Of a DNA stretch of 64,000 bases, positions 35,882 to 45,740 are shown piece after piece. The notes beneath the pieces are model-generated. The model searched no databases. It saw nothing but the letters and a program-made list of their open reading frames with translations, and had not been told where the DNA came from. This DNA is from Lentilactobacillus raoultii (GTDB taxonomy: Bacteria > Bacillota > Bacilli > Lactobacillales > Lactobacillaceae): contig NZ_LS422985.1 of the NCBI RefSeq assembly GCF_900411375.1, forward strand, positions 1 to 64,000, read 5' to 3'. Position 1 is the stretch's first letter. Each line of letters opens with the position of its first letter. Position numbers and translations under genes: made by a program.

Positions 35882-36568
35882 CTAATCAATTACTTCAATT
35901 TCCTGAACATCGGTAAATTCAGTCATCTTTTTGACAAATTCATTGGGACTAATCCGTTTCTTTAACCGAATGGTCACACCAAGGGTAAAGGAAGCCGGAT
36001 CGTATTTTAAAATACGCATTTGAATATTCAGACTGCCAAGGGCTTTTAGTCGGTCCGGTAATTGATCCATTTCGATTAGTTGACCACGCAGGGTAACCTG
36101 TAGTCGCAATAAGGAGCGATTTGGGTAGCGTTTTAGGGCTCGAATCCGTCTGACAATCGTTTGGGTGACTAGAATGCAGAGTGTCCCGGCAATGCCGATG
36201 ATGTACATGTCTGCTCCGATCGCCAACCCAATTGCGGCAGTGGCCCAGAGACCGGCAGCCGTTGTTAAACCATCAATTTGGTGATTGCGGGTCATAATAG
36301 CCCCGGCACCGATGAACCCGATCCCGGTGACAACGCCGGCAGCGATCCGTGAGGGGTCGACGCCGATAATTCGGGTATGGCCGGCCAGGTCAAAGAAACC
36401 ATATTTGGAAATAATCATGAAGAGCGCAGAGCCAACTGCCACTAACATATGGGTTCGAATCCCAGCAGTTTTCAGGCGGGCCTTTCGTTCAAAACCTACC
36501 AGACCACCACAGATTGCGGCCACTAATAAACGGCCAATCCACTCTAATTGATAGAGGATAAAGGACAT
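35882..36568 (-). CDS. MgtC/SapB family membrane protein
   Basis: A 228-residue protein: N-terminal MgtC domain with about five helices (GGLVGFERK, LRTHM-like GIRTHMLVAVGSALF, GVVTGIGFIGAGAIM) and a C-terminal ACT-like cytosolic domain (about 150-228). In other bacteria MgtC proteins modulate magnesium homeostasis and ATP synthase; the task in lactobacilli is unsettled. AAGGTG precedes the ATG. It is a single-gene unit. Confidence 0.92.
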   Translation of the reverse strand: MSFILYQLEWIGRLLVAAICGGLVGFERKARLKTAGIRTHMLVAVGSALFMIISKYGFFDLAGHTRIIGVDPSRIAAGVVTGIGFIGAGAIMTRNHQIDGLTTAAGLWATAAIGLAIGADMYIIGIAGTLCILVTQTIVRRIRALKRYPNRSLLRLQVTLRGQLIEMDQLPDRLKALGSLNIQMRILKYDPASFTLGVTIRLKKRISPNEFVKKMTEFTDVQEIEVID

Positions 36569-36677
36569 GGCATCACCTTCTTTTAATTGAATTTATTTGG
36601 AACATAAGAGTATCCTGTTGTCTATTATAAAATGGGTTGTCAAATAAATACCAAAAAGAAATCTGCATTATAAGATT

Positions 36678-36733
36678 AAAAAACGTGATCTGATAGCCGG
36701 TTGATTAACCGCTTTTCAGATCACGTTTTTTAA
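36678..36733. terminator. Bidirectional terminator with nested stem
   Basis: A 16-bp perfect outer stem (AAAAAACGTGATCTGA) encloses an inner CGGTT/AACCG stem. It lies after the Cna-B gene on the minus strand and upstream of mgtC. Confidence 0.85.
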
Positions 36734-36754
36734 TTAAGTGTCACAAATCAACTA

Positions 36755-38428
36755 TTACCAGTGCCAGTGCCAAATCCAATCCCAGTCTGGTAAGCATGAA
36801 TGGTGATGCTTGTGAGCATGATGTTCATGATAAACGTTGACTAGGGTCACTTGGTGATTAACCGGCGTTCGTTGACCCGGCGTAGTGGTTTGGTAATCAT
36901 GAGGAACTTGTGGTTCTGCCACAGTATAAGTGTAAGCTTGACCCGCCTGATCGTATTGGGGCAGATTGTTAAATGTTGCGGTGTAGTCATTGCAGCTATT
37001 TAACCAAAGATCTCGATAAGGATTACCATTTCGGTAAAGGACAACCCTGACATCAGGGGTTACTTTAAGAAACGGCACGTTCTGCCACTGCTTGGTAACT
37101 TTAACATAGGTAAAGCAATTCTGCTTTTTGAATGTATTGGTCAGTGTGACATTCCCGTTTGAATCGGGGGCAATCGGCTGATTTTGATTATTTGATTGGT
37201 AGCCGGTTGGCACACTGGCTTCATTAACTGTGTATTTAATCAAATGACCGTCTTTGGCGTACTTCTCCAAGCCGGTGAAACTGCCTTTATAAGAGTTGCC
37301 AGTGTTTAGAGCAACGGTTTTGCCAGTATCTTGGCCATCAGCATATAATTTTGCCGTCACGGCTGGTGTTTTAACGTTGGTTGGGACGTTTTGCCAAACC
37401 TTTTGAACATTAAGATTGGTTGTTTGGTCGACATGATTCCCGTTGGCAGACCCTTTACCCATGGTTAAAACAACCGTCTTGGTATTGGACGTTTTAACCG
37501 AGGTGCCGGTCTTGGAATTAGTGACATCGGTAGCCGTCAGCGCAGCGGTATTGGGTAAATCTAATTCCTGACCCGCCGTACTGTATGCATTGTCGTTACT
37601 GATATTAGTGGTTGACATGATGTTGATGGCTTTATCCAAGGTTTGGTGCCATTGAAATTTAAAACCGGTTGAAGTGGCTTGGACACTATAATAACTCGTT
37701 GGAATGGTTTGTCCAGTCGCATTATCGGTCACGTAAATTGAGCTGGGATTCATGCTTTGAGCCGAAGTGTTACCGAGATTGTCGTTAACGACCACGTTAT
37801 TCAGTCGATGGTTATTAGGGTTAACCAAGACTTGCCACGTGACTTGAGACAATGTGCCGTTTGGGCGGACAGACTCATTTTTAGCCCAGCCGTTTTTAGC
37901 AAGAAAAACAGTCGCCCCGTAGCTCGGCGTGAATTGGCGACTACCAGTGACTGAAAACTGGAGAGAGCCGCTGCGGTTTTGATTATACTTAGACCAGTAA
38001 GTTGCGTTGGTAAAAGTTAATTGCCCAGTTGATGTGTTGGGATCGGCTGAAAATTCACCAACGGTTTCGTTCGTATTGGCAGCCTTTACTGGAAACTTTT
38101 CCGGCGTTCGGAAACGGGCACCCGTTGGTAGTGTTAATTTAGCGGTATCGCCGTCATTGATTTGGACGCCGTTAGCAACTTTAAAGTGATAGGTTAACTG
38201 ATGAACCGGGCCGGCATACCATTCGGAAGACGTGGTAGGTGACACTGTGTTGCCGTCTTCTTGGGCATCGGTTGCCGAAAGGCCTGTGACTTTAGCACTT
38301 AAATCAGCCGCATTTGCTCGTTGAGGACTGGCAGCTAGTCCAAAGAAGCAAAGGGCAACAGTTAAAGTCACCAGTAACCCAAAATGCTGACCGACAAAGC
38401 GTCGGATTTTAACCCAAAAATCATTCAA
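36755..38428 (-). CDS. Secreted Cna-B-domain surface protein with a His/Trp C-terminus
   Basis: A 557-residue exported protein. Signal peptide about 1-41 (ends ANA-AD), two Ig-like collagen-adhesin modules (about 45-190 and 195-330), and two Cna-B repeats (about 343-440 and 445-535; KVWQNVP and KQWQNVP starts, YTVNEA and YTVAEP ends). There is no LPXTG signal. The chain ends in HEHHAHKHHH, a Cys, and DWDWIWHWHW. Cys residues also occur in the second Cna-B module, unusual for an exported Gram-positive protein. The TTG start at 38428 has GGAGGG 7 bases upstream. Confidence 0.88.
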   Translation of the reverse strand: MNDFWVKIRRFVGQHFGLLVTLTVALCFFGLAASPQRANAADLSAKVTGLSATDAQEDGNTVSPTTSSEWYAGPVHQLTYHFKVANGVQINDGDTAKLTLPTGARFRTPEKFPVKAANTNETVGEFSADPNTSTGQLTFTNATYWSKYNQNRSGSLQFSVTGSRQFTPSYGATVFLAKNGWAKNESVRPNGTLSQVTWQVLVNPNNHRLNNVVVNDNLGNTSAQSMNPSSIYVTDNATGQTIPTSYYSVQATSTGFKFQWHQTLDKAINIMSTTNISNDNAYSTAGQELDLPNTAALTATDVTNSKTGTSVKTSNTKTVVLTMGKGSANGNHVDQTTNLNVQKVWQNVPTNVKTPAVTAKLYADGQDTGKTVALNTGNSYKGSFTGLEKYAKDGHLIKYTVNEASVPTGYQSNNQNQPIAPDSNGNVTLTNTFKKQNCFTYVKVTKQWQNVPFLKVTPDVRVVLYRNGNPYRDLWLNSCNDYTATFNNLPQYDQAGQAYTYTVAEPQVPHDYQTTTPGQRTPVNHQVTLVNVYHEHHAHKHHHSCLPDWDWIWHWHW

Positions 38429-38800
38429 TCTACATCCCTCCAAATTTCTAAGACAGCCAATGTGTCATGAGAATCAATATAAGGACCCACACAACTAATT
38501 AACCCCATTGATTATTTTACCTGTTTGAGTGATTTAACAATAACGATTCACATGACTTGGTGTCTTGAGTTACTTCCATGTTATCTTTGGATAAAATGAA
38601 ATTCAATATATTTAAGTAAGCAGGTAATTATTGGAAAGCGGATGGTGCCTGTCATGCCGGTCTTTATTTGGTTTCGAAAAAATTTAAATTAATTCTCGGG
38701 TACGAATTTCTAAAATCTAACTTTGAGCAAAAAAAGCGTTGGCGATAAATCGTTATTTAACGATTACCGCCAACGCTTGGAGTTGATTATTTATTAAGTT
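38429..38800. other. Intergenic region upstream of the Cna-B gene
   Basis: It carries the promoter region of the leftward surface-protein gene and, at 38734-38778, the terminator of the APC permease gene. No frame with a ribosome site is seen. Confidence 0.5.
38734..38778 (-). terminator. Terminator after the APC permease gene
   Basis: AAGCGTTGGCG pairs with CGCCAACGCTT, enclosing AAATCGTTA/TAACGATT. An A run (38729-38735) gives U residues on the minus-strand RNA. Confidence 0.88.
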
Positions 38801-40201
38801 TTAACCGTTACTTTTAACTTGGTTATCTTCAAGCGAGTCGTCCTCCTCAATAGGAGCATCTTCGTTTTGCGGTTCAACGATCCCGTGTTTTTTAGTTTCA
38901 TAATAGAAAACAGGAACACCAACGAGAACGAACACAAAAGACGTCAAAACCCCTGGTAAGTCGGAAATAATCTCACTGATAATCACAAAGAGTGAGCCGC
39001 CAATTGCGACAATGGGCGTCAGCGGGAAGAATGGCGTTGAGAAGACCCGGTGCTGGCCAGAATTGCGTTTTCTGAGAAGAAAGACGCCGACAAACGCCAT
39101 TACGTAAAAGCAGTAAACGGTAAAGATACAGAGTTCAGACAGCCGATCCGCGTTGGAAAAGACAATCATGATTGCCACGATAACTAATTCTGCAATAGTT
39201 GAGAAGATTGGCGTGTGAGATTTCGGATGTAAGTAGGCTAACGTCTTTGAGAACGGTAATTGGTTGCGTTTAGCCATAGCATACATAATTCGTGGGAACG
39301 TCATGATTTTACCGTTCATACAGCCGACAATGGAAATGATAATCCCAATGCTCAAGATTTTACCGCCGATTTCACCAAATGCGGTTGTGGCAATGAACGG
39401 AATGGCACCGGTGCCCATACTGTGGATTTTTTCAGCTGGAATGGCGCGATAAACACCGTAGGAAACCAACATATAGATGGCTAAAACAGACAAGATCCCA
39501 AACGTAATGGCTTGGGGCAGTCGTTTTCGAGGATTCTTAATTTCACCACCTAAATTGGCGATTAAGATCCAGCCGTCAAAGGCAAATAGGGTTGCCAGAA
39601 TGGCGACACCAAAATTGCCGGCAGATTGATGGACTTCAGAAATGCTTTGACCCAGGGCACCCTGTTTGCCAAAGAATAAGCCAAAGATAATTAAAGCGGC
39701 CACTGGGACAAGTTTACACAAAGTGGTAATAATCGCAAAGGTAGCACCGTAGCGGTTAGAGAAAAGATTTAAAATCCCCACTAAAATGACGGTGCCAATT
39801 GCGATTAATGCGTTGTATCGACTGGGAAAACCGAAGAAATCTGATAAAAGAATCGCTAAGTAGGCGCCCAGTGAAGCAATCATGGCCGGACCATAAATAA
39901 TAATCTGCATCCAACCGGACAGGAAGCCCCAAATTCGACCATAAATTTTTTCCATGTAGACGTAGAGGCCGCCGGTTTCAGGCATTTGTGAGGCGATTTC
40001 GGCAATCGTCAGGCCAGCGGTAATGGTGAGGACCCCACCCGCCAACCAAGCTAACAGGCCCATGGTAGTGGAACCGGCATCATCCAAAACGGCAGATTGA
40101 CGAACGAAAACACCGGCGCCGATAATCGTTCCGATTACCAGCGATAACGCTGACCAAAGGCCAAGGTCTCGATCAAGCGACACTTCTTTTTGTTGCTTCA
40201 T
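38801..40201 (-). CDS. APC superfamily amino acid permease
   Basis: A 466-residue transporter with 12 membrane helices. The helix-1 motif IGTIIGAGVFVRQSAVL and the helix-6 region IFALFDGW-like (TLFAFDGWILIANLGGE) are typical of the LAT/SteT-type APC exchangers, which swap amino acids such as serine and threonine. The acidic C-terminal tail is cytosolic. AGGAAG precedes the ATG. It is 40 bases downstream of hflX on the same strand. Confidence 0.9.
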   Translation of the reverse strand: MKQQKEVSLDRDLGLWSALSLVIGTIIGAGVFVRQSAVLDDAGSTTMGLLAWLAGGVLTITAGLTIAEIASQMPETGGLYVYMEKIYGRIWGFLSGWMQIIIYGPAMIASLGAYLAILLSDFFGFPSRYNALIAIGTVILVGILNLFSNRYGATFAIITTLCKLVPVAALIIFGLFFGKQGALGQSISEVHQSAGNFGVAILATLFAFDGWILIANLGGEIKNPRKRLPQAITFGILSVLAIYMLVSYGVYRAIPAEKIHSMGTGAIPFIATTAFGEIGGKILSIGIIISIVGCMNGKIMTFPRIMYAMAKRNQLPFSKTLAYLHPKSHTPIFSTIAELVIVAIMIVFSNADRLSELCIFTVYCFYVMAFVGVFLLRKRNSGQHRVFSTPFFPLTPIVAIGGSLFVIISEIISDLPGVLTSFVFVLVGVPVFYYETKKHGIVEPQNEDAPIEEDDSLEDNQVKSNG

Positions 40202-40241
40202 GATAGTTCTTCCTCTCTATTGTGACTTAATTTAGTTGAAA

Positions 40242-41534
40242 TTATTGAGGTTCGTTGGGTTGTAAAAGGTACTTTTCGAATCGTTTGGCATCAACACCGT
40301 TTAACTCTGCGGTAATCACGGTGCCACTGTCACGATAGTCGGTTTTTAAAATGTTGGCATGATCATTAAGGTAGGAAACCAACTCACCCTTATCAAACGG
40401 AATTAACAACGAACGGGTTTGATAGTCTTTAAACACTTTTTCTTTAATCATTTCGCCGAGGGCCTTTAGAGAAGCCGGGTCGGTTGCCGACATCACCAAA
40501 TTGTCTCCCTCACGAGTCGGGTAGGTGACGGCCATTTTATCGGCCTTGTTAAGTGCGATAATCATCGGAATATGATCGACCCCAATCTCCTTTAACGTCT
40601 CTTCGGTAGTCTTAATCATCATTTCGCGATGCGGATCGGAGTTATCAACAACTTGAATCAATAGGTCGGCGTTGGCTGCTTCGGCCAAGGTTGATTTAAA
40701 CGCTTGAACCAATTGGTGGGGAAGTTGGCTGACAAAGCCGACGGTATCGCTGAGTAGAAAATGACGATGACCAGGTAACGCTAATTTTCGAACCGATGTG
40801 TCCAGCGTTGCAAACAGCATATCCTTGACCATGACTTGTTTATCGTCATTGTCACTGTACAGGTTGATCATGCCATTCATGATCGTCGATTTGCCGGCGT
40901 TGGTGTAGCCTACCAAAGCTACCGTCGGCGTCTCGCTTCGATCACGTTGCTTTCGCTTGATCTGATCGGCTTTAGCGGCCTCTTTTAATTCGTGGTTAAC
41001 GTGAGTAATCCGATTTTCCAAGGTTCGTCGGTTTAACTCATACTGTGACTCACCGGCACCACGGTTGGTGAAGCCACCGCCGCTGCTGGTACCGGTTTGC
41101 TGATCAAGGCGTTGACTGGCACTGGTGTGCAGGCGGGGAAGTTGGTATTTTAATTTAGCCAACTCCACTTGTAGTTTTGCCTCACGTGACTGGGCCCGGT
41201 TGGCAAAAATTTCCAAGATCAGGCCGGTACGGTCAATAATACGAACTTTGGTGGCCTTTTCGATGTTTCGAATCTGGCTGGGAGAGAGTTCGTCGTTGGC
41301 GACAATTGTCTCAACACCATCATCGATCACTACTTGAGTAAGTTCTTCAATTTTTCCTTTACCAAAGTAGGTTGCCGGATCCGGTTTATCTAATTTCTGA
41401 ACCAGGGTTTCGACAACCTTCATGTGGTTGGCTTCAGCCAAGTTGTTTAGCTCGGTCATCGAATAATCGAAGCGGTTCGGATGTTGATTCAACCCGATCG
41501 TTACTACTGGTGTCAATGTTTGTGTTAAATCCAA
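40242..41534 (-). CDS. hflX: Ribosome-associated GTPase HflX
   Basis: A 430-residue GTPase that splits stalled ribosomes under stress. N-terminal HflX domain (YFGKGKIEEL; about 60-70), coiled-coil linker, and GTPase domain with G1 GYTNAGKST, G3 DTVGFV and G4 NKAD. TTG at 41534 is the start because GAGGAGG ends 7 bases upstream. Co-directional with the APC permease gene. Confidence 0.94.
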   Translation of the reverse strand: MDLTQTLTPVVTIGLNQHPNRFDYSMTELNNLAEANHMKVVETLVQKLDKPDPATYFGKGKIEELTQVVIDDGVETIVANDELSPSQIRNIEKATKVRIIDRTGLILEIFANRAQSREAKLQVELAKLKYQLPRLHTSASQRLDQQTGTSSGGGFTNRGAGESQYELNRRTLENRITHVNHELKEAAKADQIKRKQRDRSETPTVALVGYTNAGKSTIMNGMINLYSDNDDKQVMVKDMLFATLDTSVRKLALPGHRHFLLSDTVGFVSQLPHQLVQAFKSTLAEAANADLLIQVVDNSDPHREMMIKTTEETLKEIGVDHIPMIIALNKADKMAVTYPTREGDNLVMSATDPASLKALGEMIKEKVFKDYQTRSLLIPFDKGELVSYLNDHANILKTDYRDSGTVITAELNGVDAKRFEKYLLQPNEPQ

Positions 41535-41852
41535 ATGAGTTCCTCCTCTAAAGTTCGTGTTCAATTATAGCACACAAGTGTAAAAAAATAGTAGACAATT
41601 GTCCTTTTGACATCTAAATATCATTGAAAACGGTTGAGAGTCTCGAGAATATTAAAATAAATAATCCCATTTTTTGAAAAACACTTCATTATATTCTAAT
41701 GAAGTTGTTGAAAGATCTTAGTGAACTACTGATTTGGTTGGATTATCGTTCAATTTTGATTATCATAAATAGGCGTTGATTTTAATTAAATTTTAATCTA
41801 AAATGGAATTCGTTCACATTTTTACAATGACATAAACAAAGGGGCGGTATTA
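41535..41852. other. Divergent region between hflX and the first oppA
   Basis: It holds the hflX upstream region and the first oppA promoter (41776-41804). No gene is seen. Confidence 0.5.
41776..41804 (+). promoter_or_regulatory. oppA copy 1 promoter with 11-bp-spaced direct repeats
   Basis: A -35 TTGATT (41776-41781), 17-base spacer and -10 TAAAAT (41799-41804). Two TTTTAAT repeats start at 41780 and 41791 (one helical turn apart), overlapping the -35 and filling the spacer. The same arrangement is found before oppA copies 3 and 4. Confidence 0.7.
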
Positions 41853-43469
41853 ATGAAAATTGGTTCATTTATAAAGTTAGGTGGGATCACGGCACTTGCC
41901 GCGCTACTGTTAGCTGGTTGTGGTCAAAACAGTTCACAATCCAAAAAGAAAGAGTTGACTTGGGTCCAACAGAGTAACATGACCACGATGGATATTTCCA
42001 AGGTCACGGATCAAATTGGCGCCCAAACGTTGAATAACTCTAATGAAGGATTATTGCGAATGGCCGAACATAACCGGGTAATTCCTGGTGTAGCTAAAAA
42101 CTACACGGTTTCAAAGGATGGTAAGACCTGGACATTTAATCTGCGCCATTCCAAGTGGAGTGACGGCACGCCAGTTACTGCTAAGGACTTTGTTTATTCC
42201 TGGCGGCGAACGGTTAACCCAAAGACGGCCGGTCAATATGCGTACATATTCATGAATATCAAAAATGCTGCCAAAATCAACGCTGGTAAGCTTTCACCAA
42301 CTAAACTCGGCGTCAGAGCGGATGGTAACTATCGGTTAGTGGTGACGTTGAAGAAACCACAAAGCTACTTTAAATATCTGGTTGCCGATGTTGAGTTTTT
42401 CCCACAAAAAGCATCAACGGTTAAGAAATACGGCCAAAAATATGGTACAACCAGCAAGGCCATGGTTTATAACGGACCATTTAAGATGACTGGTTGGACC
42501 GGTACCAACGACACTTGGCATTTAGTCAAGAATCCACGCTATTGGAATGCTAAGCAGGTTAAATTGGATAAAGTTAACTTCCGGGTTATTAAGACGCCTG
42601 AAACTTTCTTGAATGAATATCAAGACAACAAGGTTCAGGTAACACCGCTAAGTGGTCAACAAGTCAAGCAGTATCGCACCAACAAAGATTATGTTTTGAG
42701 AAGCAATGCGGCCACCTGGTACTTGGAAATGAATCAGCATAAGTACAAGTTCTTCCGAAATGTTAACATAAGAAAGGCGTTGTCGCTAACAATTGATCGA
42801 AAGCAGTTTACCGGTAAAGTGTTAGCCGATGGGTCGATGCCGGCCAAGGGCTTTGTTGCAGCTGATATGTCGACTCGAAACGGTCAGGATTACGCTGATG
42901 CGGCTTATGAAAAGGGTGCGGTTGCATCAAACTTGACATTGGCCAAAAAATATTGGGCCAAGGGATTGAAGCAGACTGGTAAGAAATCAGTATCTTTTAA
43001 CCTGATGGCTGATGATACCGATGCCGGTAAAAAAACAACTGAATACCTGCAAAGCCGTTTCACTAAGCTACCGGGATTAAAGATCACCAATCAAAATATT
43101 CCTTATAAGACTCGGCTGGCCCGGTCACAAGATGGCCAGTTCGATATGGTCGTCACAGAATGGATTGCCGACTTCCCTGATCCAATTACCTTCCTGCAGT
43201 TAATGCAGTCAAATAATGCTTACAATAATGGGCCGTGGCAAAACAAGACTTATGATAAACTGACTACCGATGCTGAAGGTAAGGATGCTAATCGGCCAGC
43301 CGCCCGGTGGCGTGACATGGTCAAAGCCGGTAAGCTGCTTGCTAATCAAGAAGGGGTCATTCCGCTGTATCAACAGGCACAACCTCAACTGGTCAAACCG
43401 GGTGTCAAAGGGATTCAATCATTCCCAACGGCGCCACTTTGGGATTGGCGCAACGTCACTGTTAAGTAA
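41853..43469 (+). CDS. oppA: Oligopeptide-binding lipoprotein OppA (copy 1)
   Basis: A 538-residue lipoprotein; lipobox LLAGC with Cys23. It belongs to the SBP_bac_5 family that captures oligopeptides outside the membrane for OppBCDF. Family motifs: WTFNLRHSKWSDGTPVTAKDFVYSWRR, YWNAK and YLEMNQ. The C-terminus ends WDWRNVTVK. Highly similar to the three oppA genes that follow; divergence in the ligand-binding lobes probably widens peptide choice. Own promoter with TTTTAAT repeats. Confidence 0.94.
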   Translation: MKIGSFIKLGGITALAALLLAGCGQNSSQSKKKELTWVQQSNMTTMDISKVTDQIGAQTLNNSNEGLLRMAEHNRVIPGVAKNYTVSKDGKTWTFNLRHSKWSDGTPVTAKDFVYSWRRTVNPKTAGQYAYIFMNIKNAAKINAGKLSPTKLGVRADGNYRLVVTLKKPQSYFKYLVADVEFFPQKASTVKKYGQKYGTTSKAMVYNGPFKMTGWTGTNDTWHLVKNPRYWNAKQVKLDKVNFRVIKTPETFLNEYQDNKVQVTPLSGQQVKQYRTNKDYVLRSNAATWYLEMNQHKYKFFRNVNIRKALSLTIDRKQFTGKVLADGSMPAKGFVAADMSTRNGQDYADAAYEKGAVASNLTLAKKYWAKGLKQTGKKSVSFNLMADDTDAGKKTTEYLQSRFTKLPGLKITNQNIPYKTRLARSQDGQFDMVVTEWIADFPDPITFLQLMQSNNAYNNGPWQNKTYDKLTTDAEGKDANRPAARWRDMVKAGKLLANQEGVIPLYQQAQPQLVKPGVKGIQSFPTAPLWDWRNVTVK

Positions 43470-43797
43470 CGATTGGTGCGCTTCAGGCTGGTCAATTGAA
43501 AAATCAAATCAATTTGGTTGGGAACCGGTTCTGATTGTGCTCGGTTGAAATTAATAGAACGTTTGTGAAAAATGTCTCGTCACGTTAAAGTGGTGGGACA
43601 TTTTTAGTTGATTTGGTGATTAAAAAATGCTCGAAAGATTATCGTGCCACCGGATCTCCAAACAAAAATTATCAATTGATGAATGAAAAGTAATCGTTTA
43701 AAATTTAAGTTATCCGCTGTTGCATTTAGCGGTTAGTGAGTTAAAGGGGAGCAAGGGGCCGGTTAGGGAGCGGCCTCCAAAATGAGGAGTGGGTATT
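43470..43797. other. Intergenic region before oppA copy 2
   Basis: It contains the terminator (43568-43607) and two GC-rich hairpins nearer the start (CCGCTG...TAGCGG near 43713; GGCCG...CGGCC near 43757-43776). The TTTTAAT promoter module of the other oppA genes is absent, so copy 2 is probably controlled differently. Confidence 0.5.
43568..43607 (+). terminator. Terminator after oppA copy 1
   Basis: AAAAATGTC...CAC pairs with GTG...GACATTTTT (G-U pairs in the middle) around a 6-base loop. Confidence 0.85.
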
Positions 43798-45423
43798 TTG
43801 AAGAAGACAAAACAGGTGATTCGATTGAGCGGTGTGGCAGTCACACTCGGGTTATTGCTAATCGGGTGTGGGAACCGAAGCTCTAGCAACGGTAAAAAGC
43901 AGCCGATTACTTGGATGCAGACGAGTGAATTATCCTCAATGGATATTTCCAAAATGACCGATATGATCTCAGACACGACACTGAACGGCACTAATGAGGG
44001 CCTGCTTCGAGTTGTTAAGGGTAATCGGCTGATCCCAGGGGTGGCTAAGAATTACCATGTGTCAAAGGATGGCTTAACGTGGACGTTTAATCTGCGGCAT
44101 TCGAAGTGGAGTGATGGCACACCGGTGACGGCCAAAGACTTCATTTATTCCTGGCAGCGAACGGTGACACCGAAGACCGCCGGCGAGTTTGCCTATACGT
44201 TTGATCATATTCGCAATGCCAAGGCAATTAATGCTGGCAAGCTGGCCCCAACCAAATTAGGGGTCAGTGCACCAAACCCGTATCGGCTGGTGGTGCACTT
44301 AACGAAGCCACAGAGTTATTTTAAATATTTGGTATCGCAGGCCTATTTCTTCCCGCAAAAGGCTGCCGCAGTGAAAAAGTTCGGCTCTAAATACGGCACC
44401 ACTAGCCAGGACATGGTTTATAACGGGCCGTTTAAGTTGACCGGCTGGACCGGTACTAATGATACGTGGAAGTTGGTCAAAAATAATCAGTATTGGCATA
44501 AATCCGCTGTCAAACCTAATCAAATCAATTTCCAAGTGGAAAAGGATCCATCCACTGTGATTAATCAATATCAACGAGACAAACTTGATGTGGCAACCCT
44601 CAGTGGTCAGCAGGTTCAACAGTATCGTCATAACCGGCAGCTGCATATTCGTAAAAATGCCCAAATGTGGTTTCTCGAGATGAACCAGAAGCGCGAGCCA
44701 TTTTTCCGGAATCGTCAAATCAGAAAAGCCCTATCGATGATGATTAATCGCCAACAATTTACCAGCAAGGTGTTGGCTGACGGCTCAACGCCTTCAAAGG
44801 ACTTTGTGGCTTTGGGGTTAGGCAGCCGAAATGGCCGACAGTTCGCAGATCAGGCTTACGTCAAATCAGCCGTGACCCAAAATGTTGCTAAGGCTAAGCG
44901 TTTGTGGGCAGCCGGTTTAAAACAGACTGGTCGAAAGAAAGTGACGTATAATTTGCTGGCTGATGACACTGATGCGGGTAAACGAAGCGCTGAATTTATT
45001 CAAAGTGAATTGGAAAAGTTACCTGGATTTAAAGTAACGGTGACTAATCTGCCGTTTAAAACTCGGCTGACGCGTTCATCCAACGGCCAATTCGATATGG
45101 TTCTCAGCAGTTGGACTGGGGATTATCCAGATCCAATGACGTCGCTATCAAACATGACATCACATAGTTCTTACAATAATGGTAAGTGGACTAATCATCG
45201 TTATGATCATTTGATCGATTTAGCAGAAGGTCGGGATGCCAACCGGCCACAACAGCGATGGCAGGATATGATTCAAGCCGAAAAGGTTTTGGCAGCCGAT
45301 GAAGGAGTGGTGCCACTTTATCAGGCGGCTGTGCCACAGCTGGTTAAGCCGGACGTTAAGGGGATTCAATTCTTCCCCGAATCACCGGAATGGGATTGGC
45401 AACAGCTTGAACGAAAGGGTTAA
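43798..45423 (+). CDS. oppA: Oligopeptide-binding lipoprotein OppA (copy 2)
   Basis: A 541-residue paralogue; lipobox LLIGC. It keeps WTFNLRHSKWSDGTPVTAKDF and the general fold, but ends WDWQQLERKG instead of the VK/IK ending of the others. Its codon choice looks more GC-rich at third positions than copy 3. The TTG at 43798 follows GAGGAG by 8 bases; a GTG at 43789 overlaps that site. It lacks the shared promoter motif. Confidence 0.93.
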   Translation: MKKTKQVIRLSGVAVTLGLLLIGCGNRSSSNGKKQPITWMQTSELSSMDISKMTDMISDTTLNGTNEGLLRVVKGNRLIPGVAKNYHVSKDGLTWTFNLRHSKWSDGTPVTAKDFIYSWQRTVTPKTAGEFAYTFDHIRNAKAINAGKLAPTKLGVSAPNPYRLVVHLTKPQSYFKYLVSQAYFFPQKAAAVKKFGSKYGTTSQDMVYNGPFKLTGWTGTNDTWKLVKNNQYWHKSAVKPNQINFQVEKDPSTVINQYQRDKLDVATLSGQQVQQYRHNRQLHIRKNAQMWFLEMNQKREPFFRNRQIRKALSMMINRQQFTSKVLADGSTPSKDFVALGLGSRNGRQFADQAYVKSAVTQNVAKAKRLWAAGLKQTGRKKVTYNLLADDTDAGKRSAEFIQSELEKLPGFKVTVTNLPFKTRLTRSSNGQFDMVLSSWTGDYPDPMTSLSNMTSHSSYNNGKWTNHRYDHLIDLAEGRDANRPQQRWQDMIQAEKVLAADEGVVPLYQAAVPQLVKPDVKGIQFFPESPEWDWQQLERKG

Positions 45424-45454
45424 TAAAACAAGACTAACAAATTAATGCGTTTTG

Positions 45455-45489
45455 AAGGTTAAGGTAGTGAAAGCTGCCTTGGCCTTTTT
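45455..45489 (+). terminator. Terminator after oppA copy 2
   Basis: A 13-bp stem with G-U pairs (AAGGTTAAGGTAG with CTGCCTTGGCCTT) and a T run. Confidence 0.85.
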
Positions 45490-45661
45490 ATAATTGCAAA
45501 GTTTTTAAACCGATGCTCATTATTTAGGAAGCAAAATGAAAAATACGTGTGATTGATGGTTTAAAACAGTCTTTCAAAAAGATCAAGGGGCGAATTAAAA
45601 CCCATTAAATCAAGGAAATTAATGAATTTTGAAAATAATGAGCAAAAAGTTAACTAACGCA

Positions 45662-45690
45662 TTGCTTTTAATGGATTTTTAATCTAATAT
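45662..45690 (+). promoter_or_regulatory. oppA copy 3 promoter with direct repeats
   Basis: A -35 TTGCTT (45662-45667), 17-base spacer and -10 TAATAT (45685-45690). TTTTAAT repeats start at 45666 and 45677. Confidence 0.7.
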
Positions 45691-45740
45691 GGATATGTAT
45701 TATTTGAGAGTAAAAATATATTGAAGGGGAGTTACGTGAT

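Larger units (their letters stand above)
45424..45740. other. Intergenic region before oppA copy 3
   Basis: It contains the terminator of copy 2 (45455-45489) and the promoter of copy 3 (45662-45690). The rest is AT-rich without a visible gene. Confidence 0.5.
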
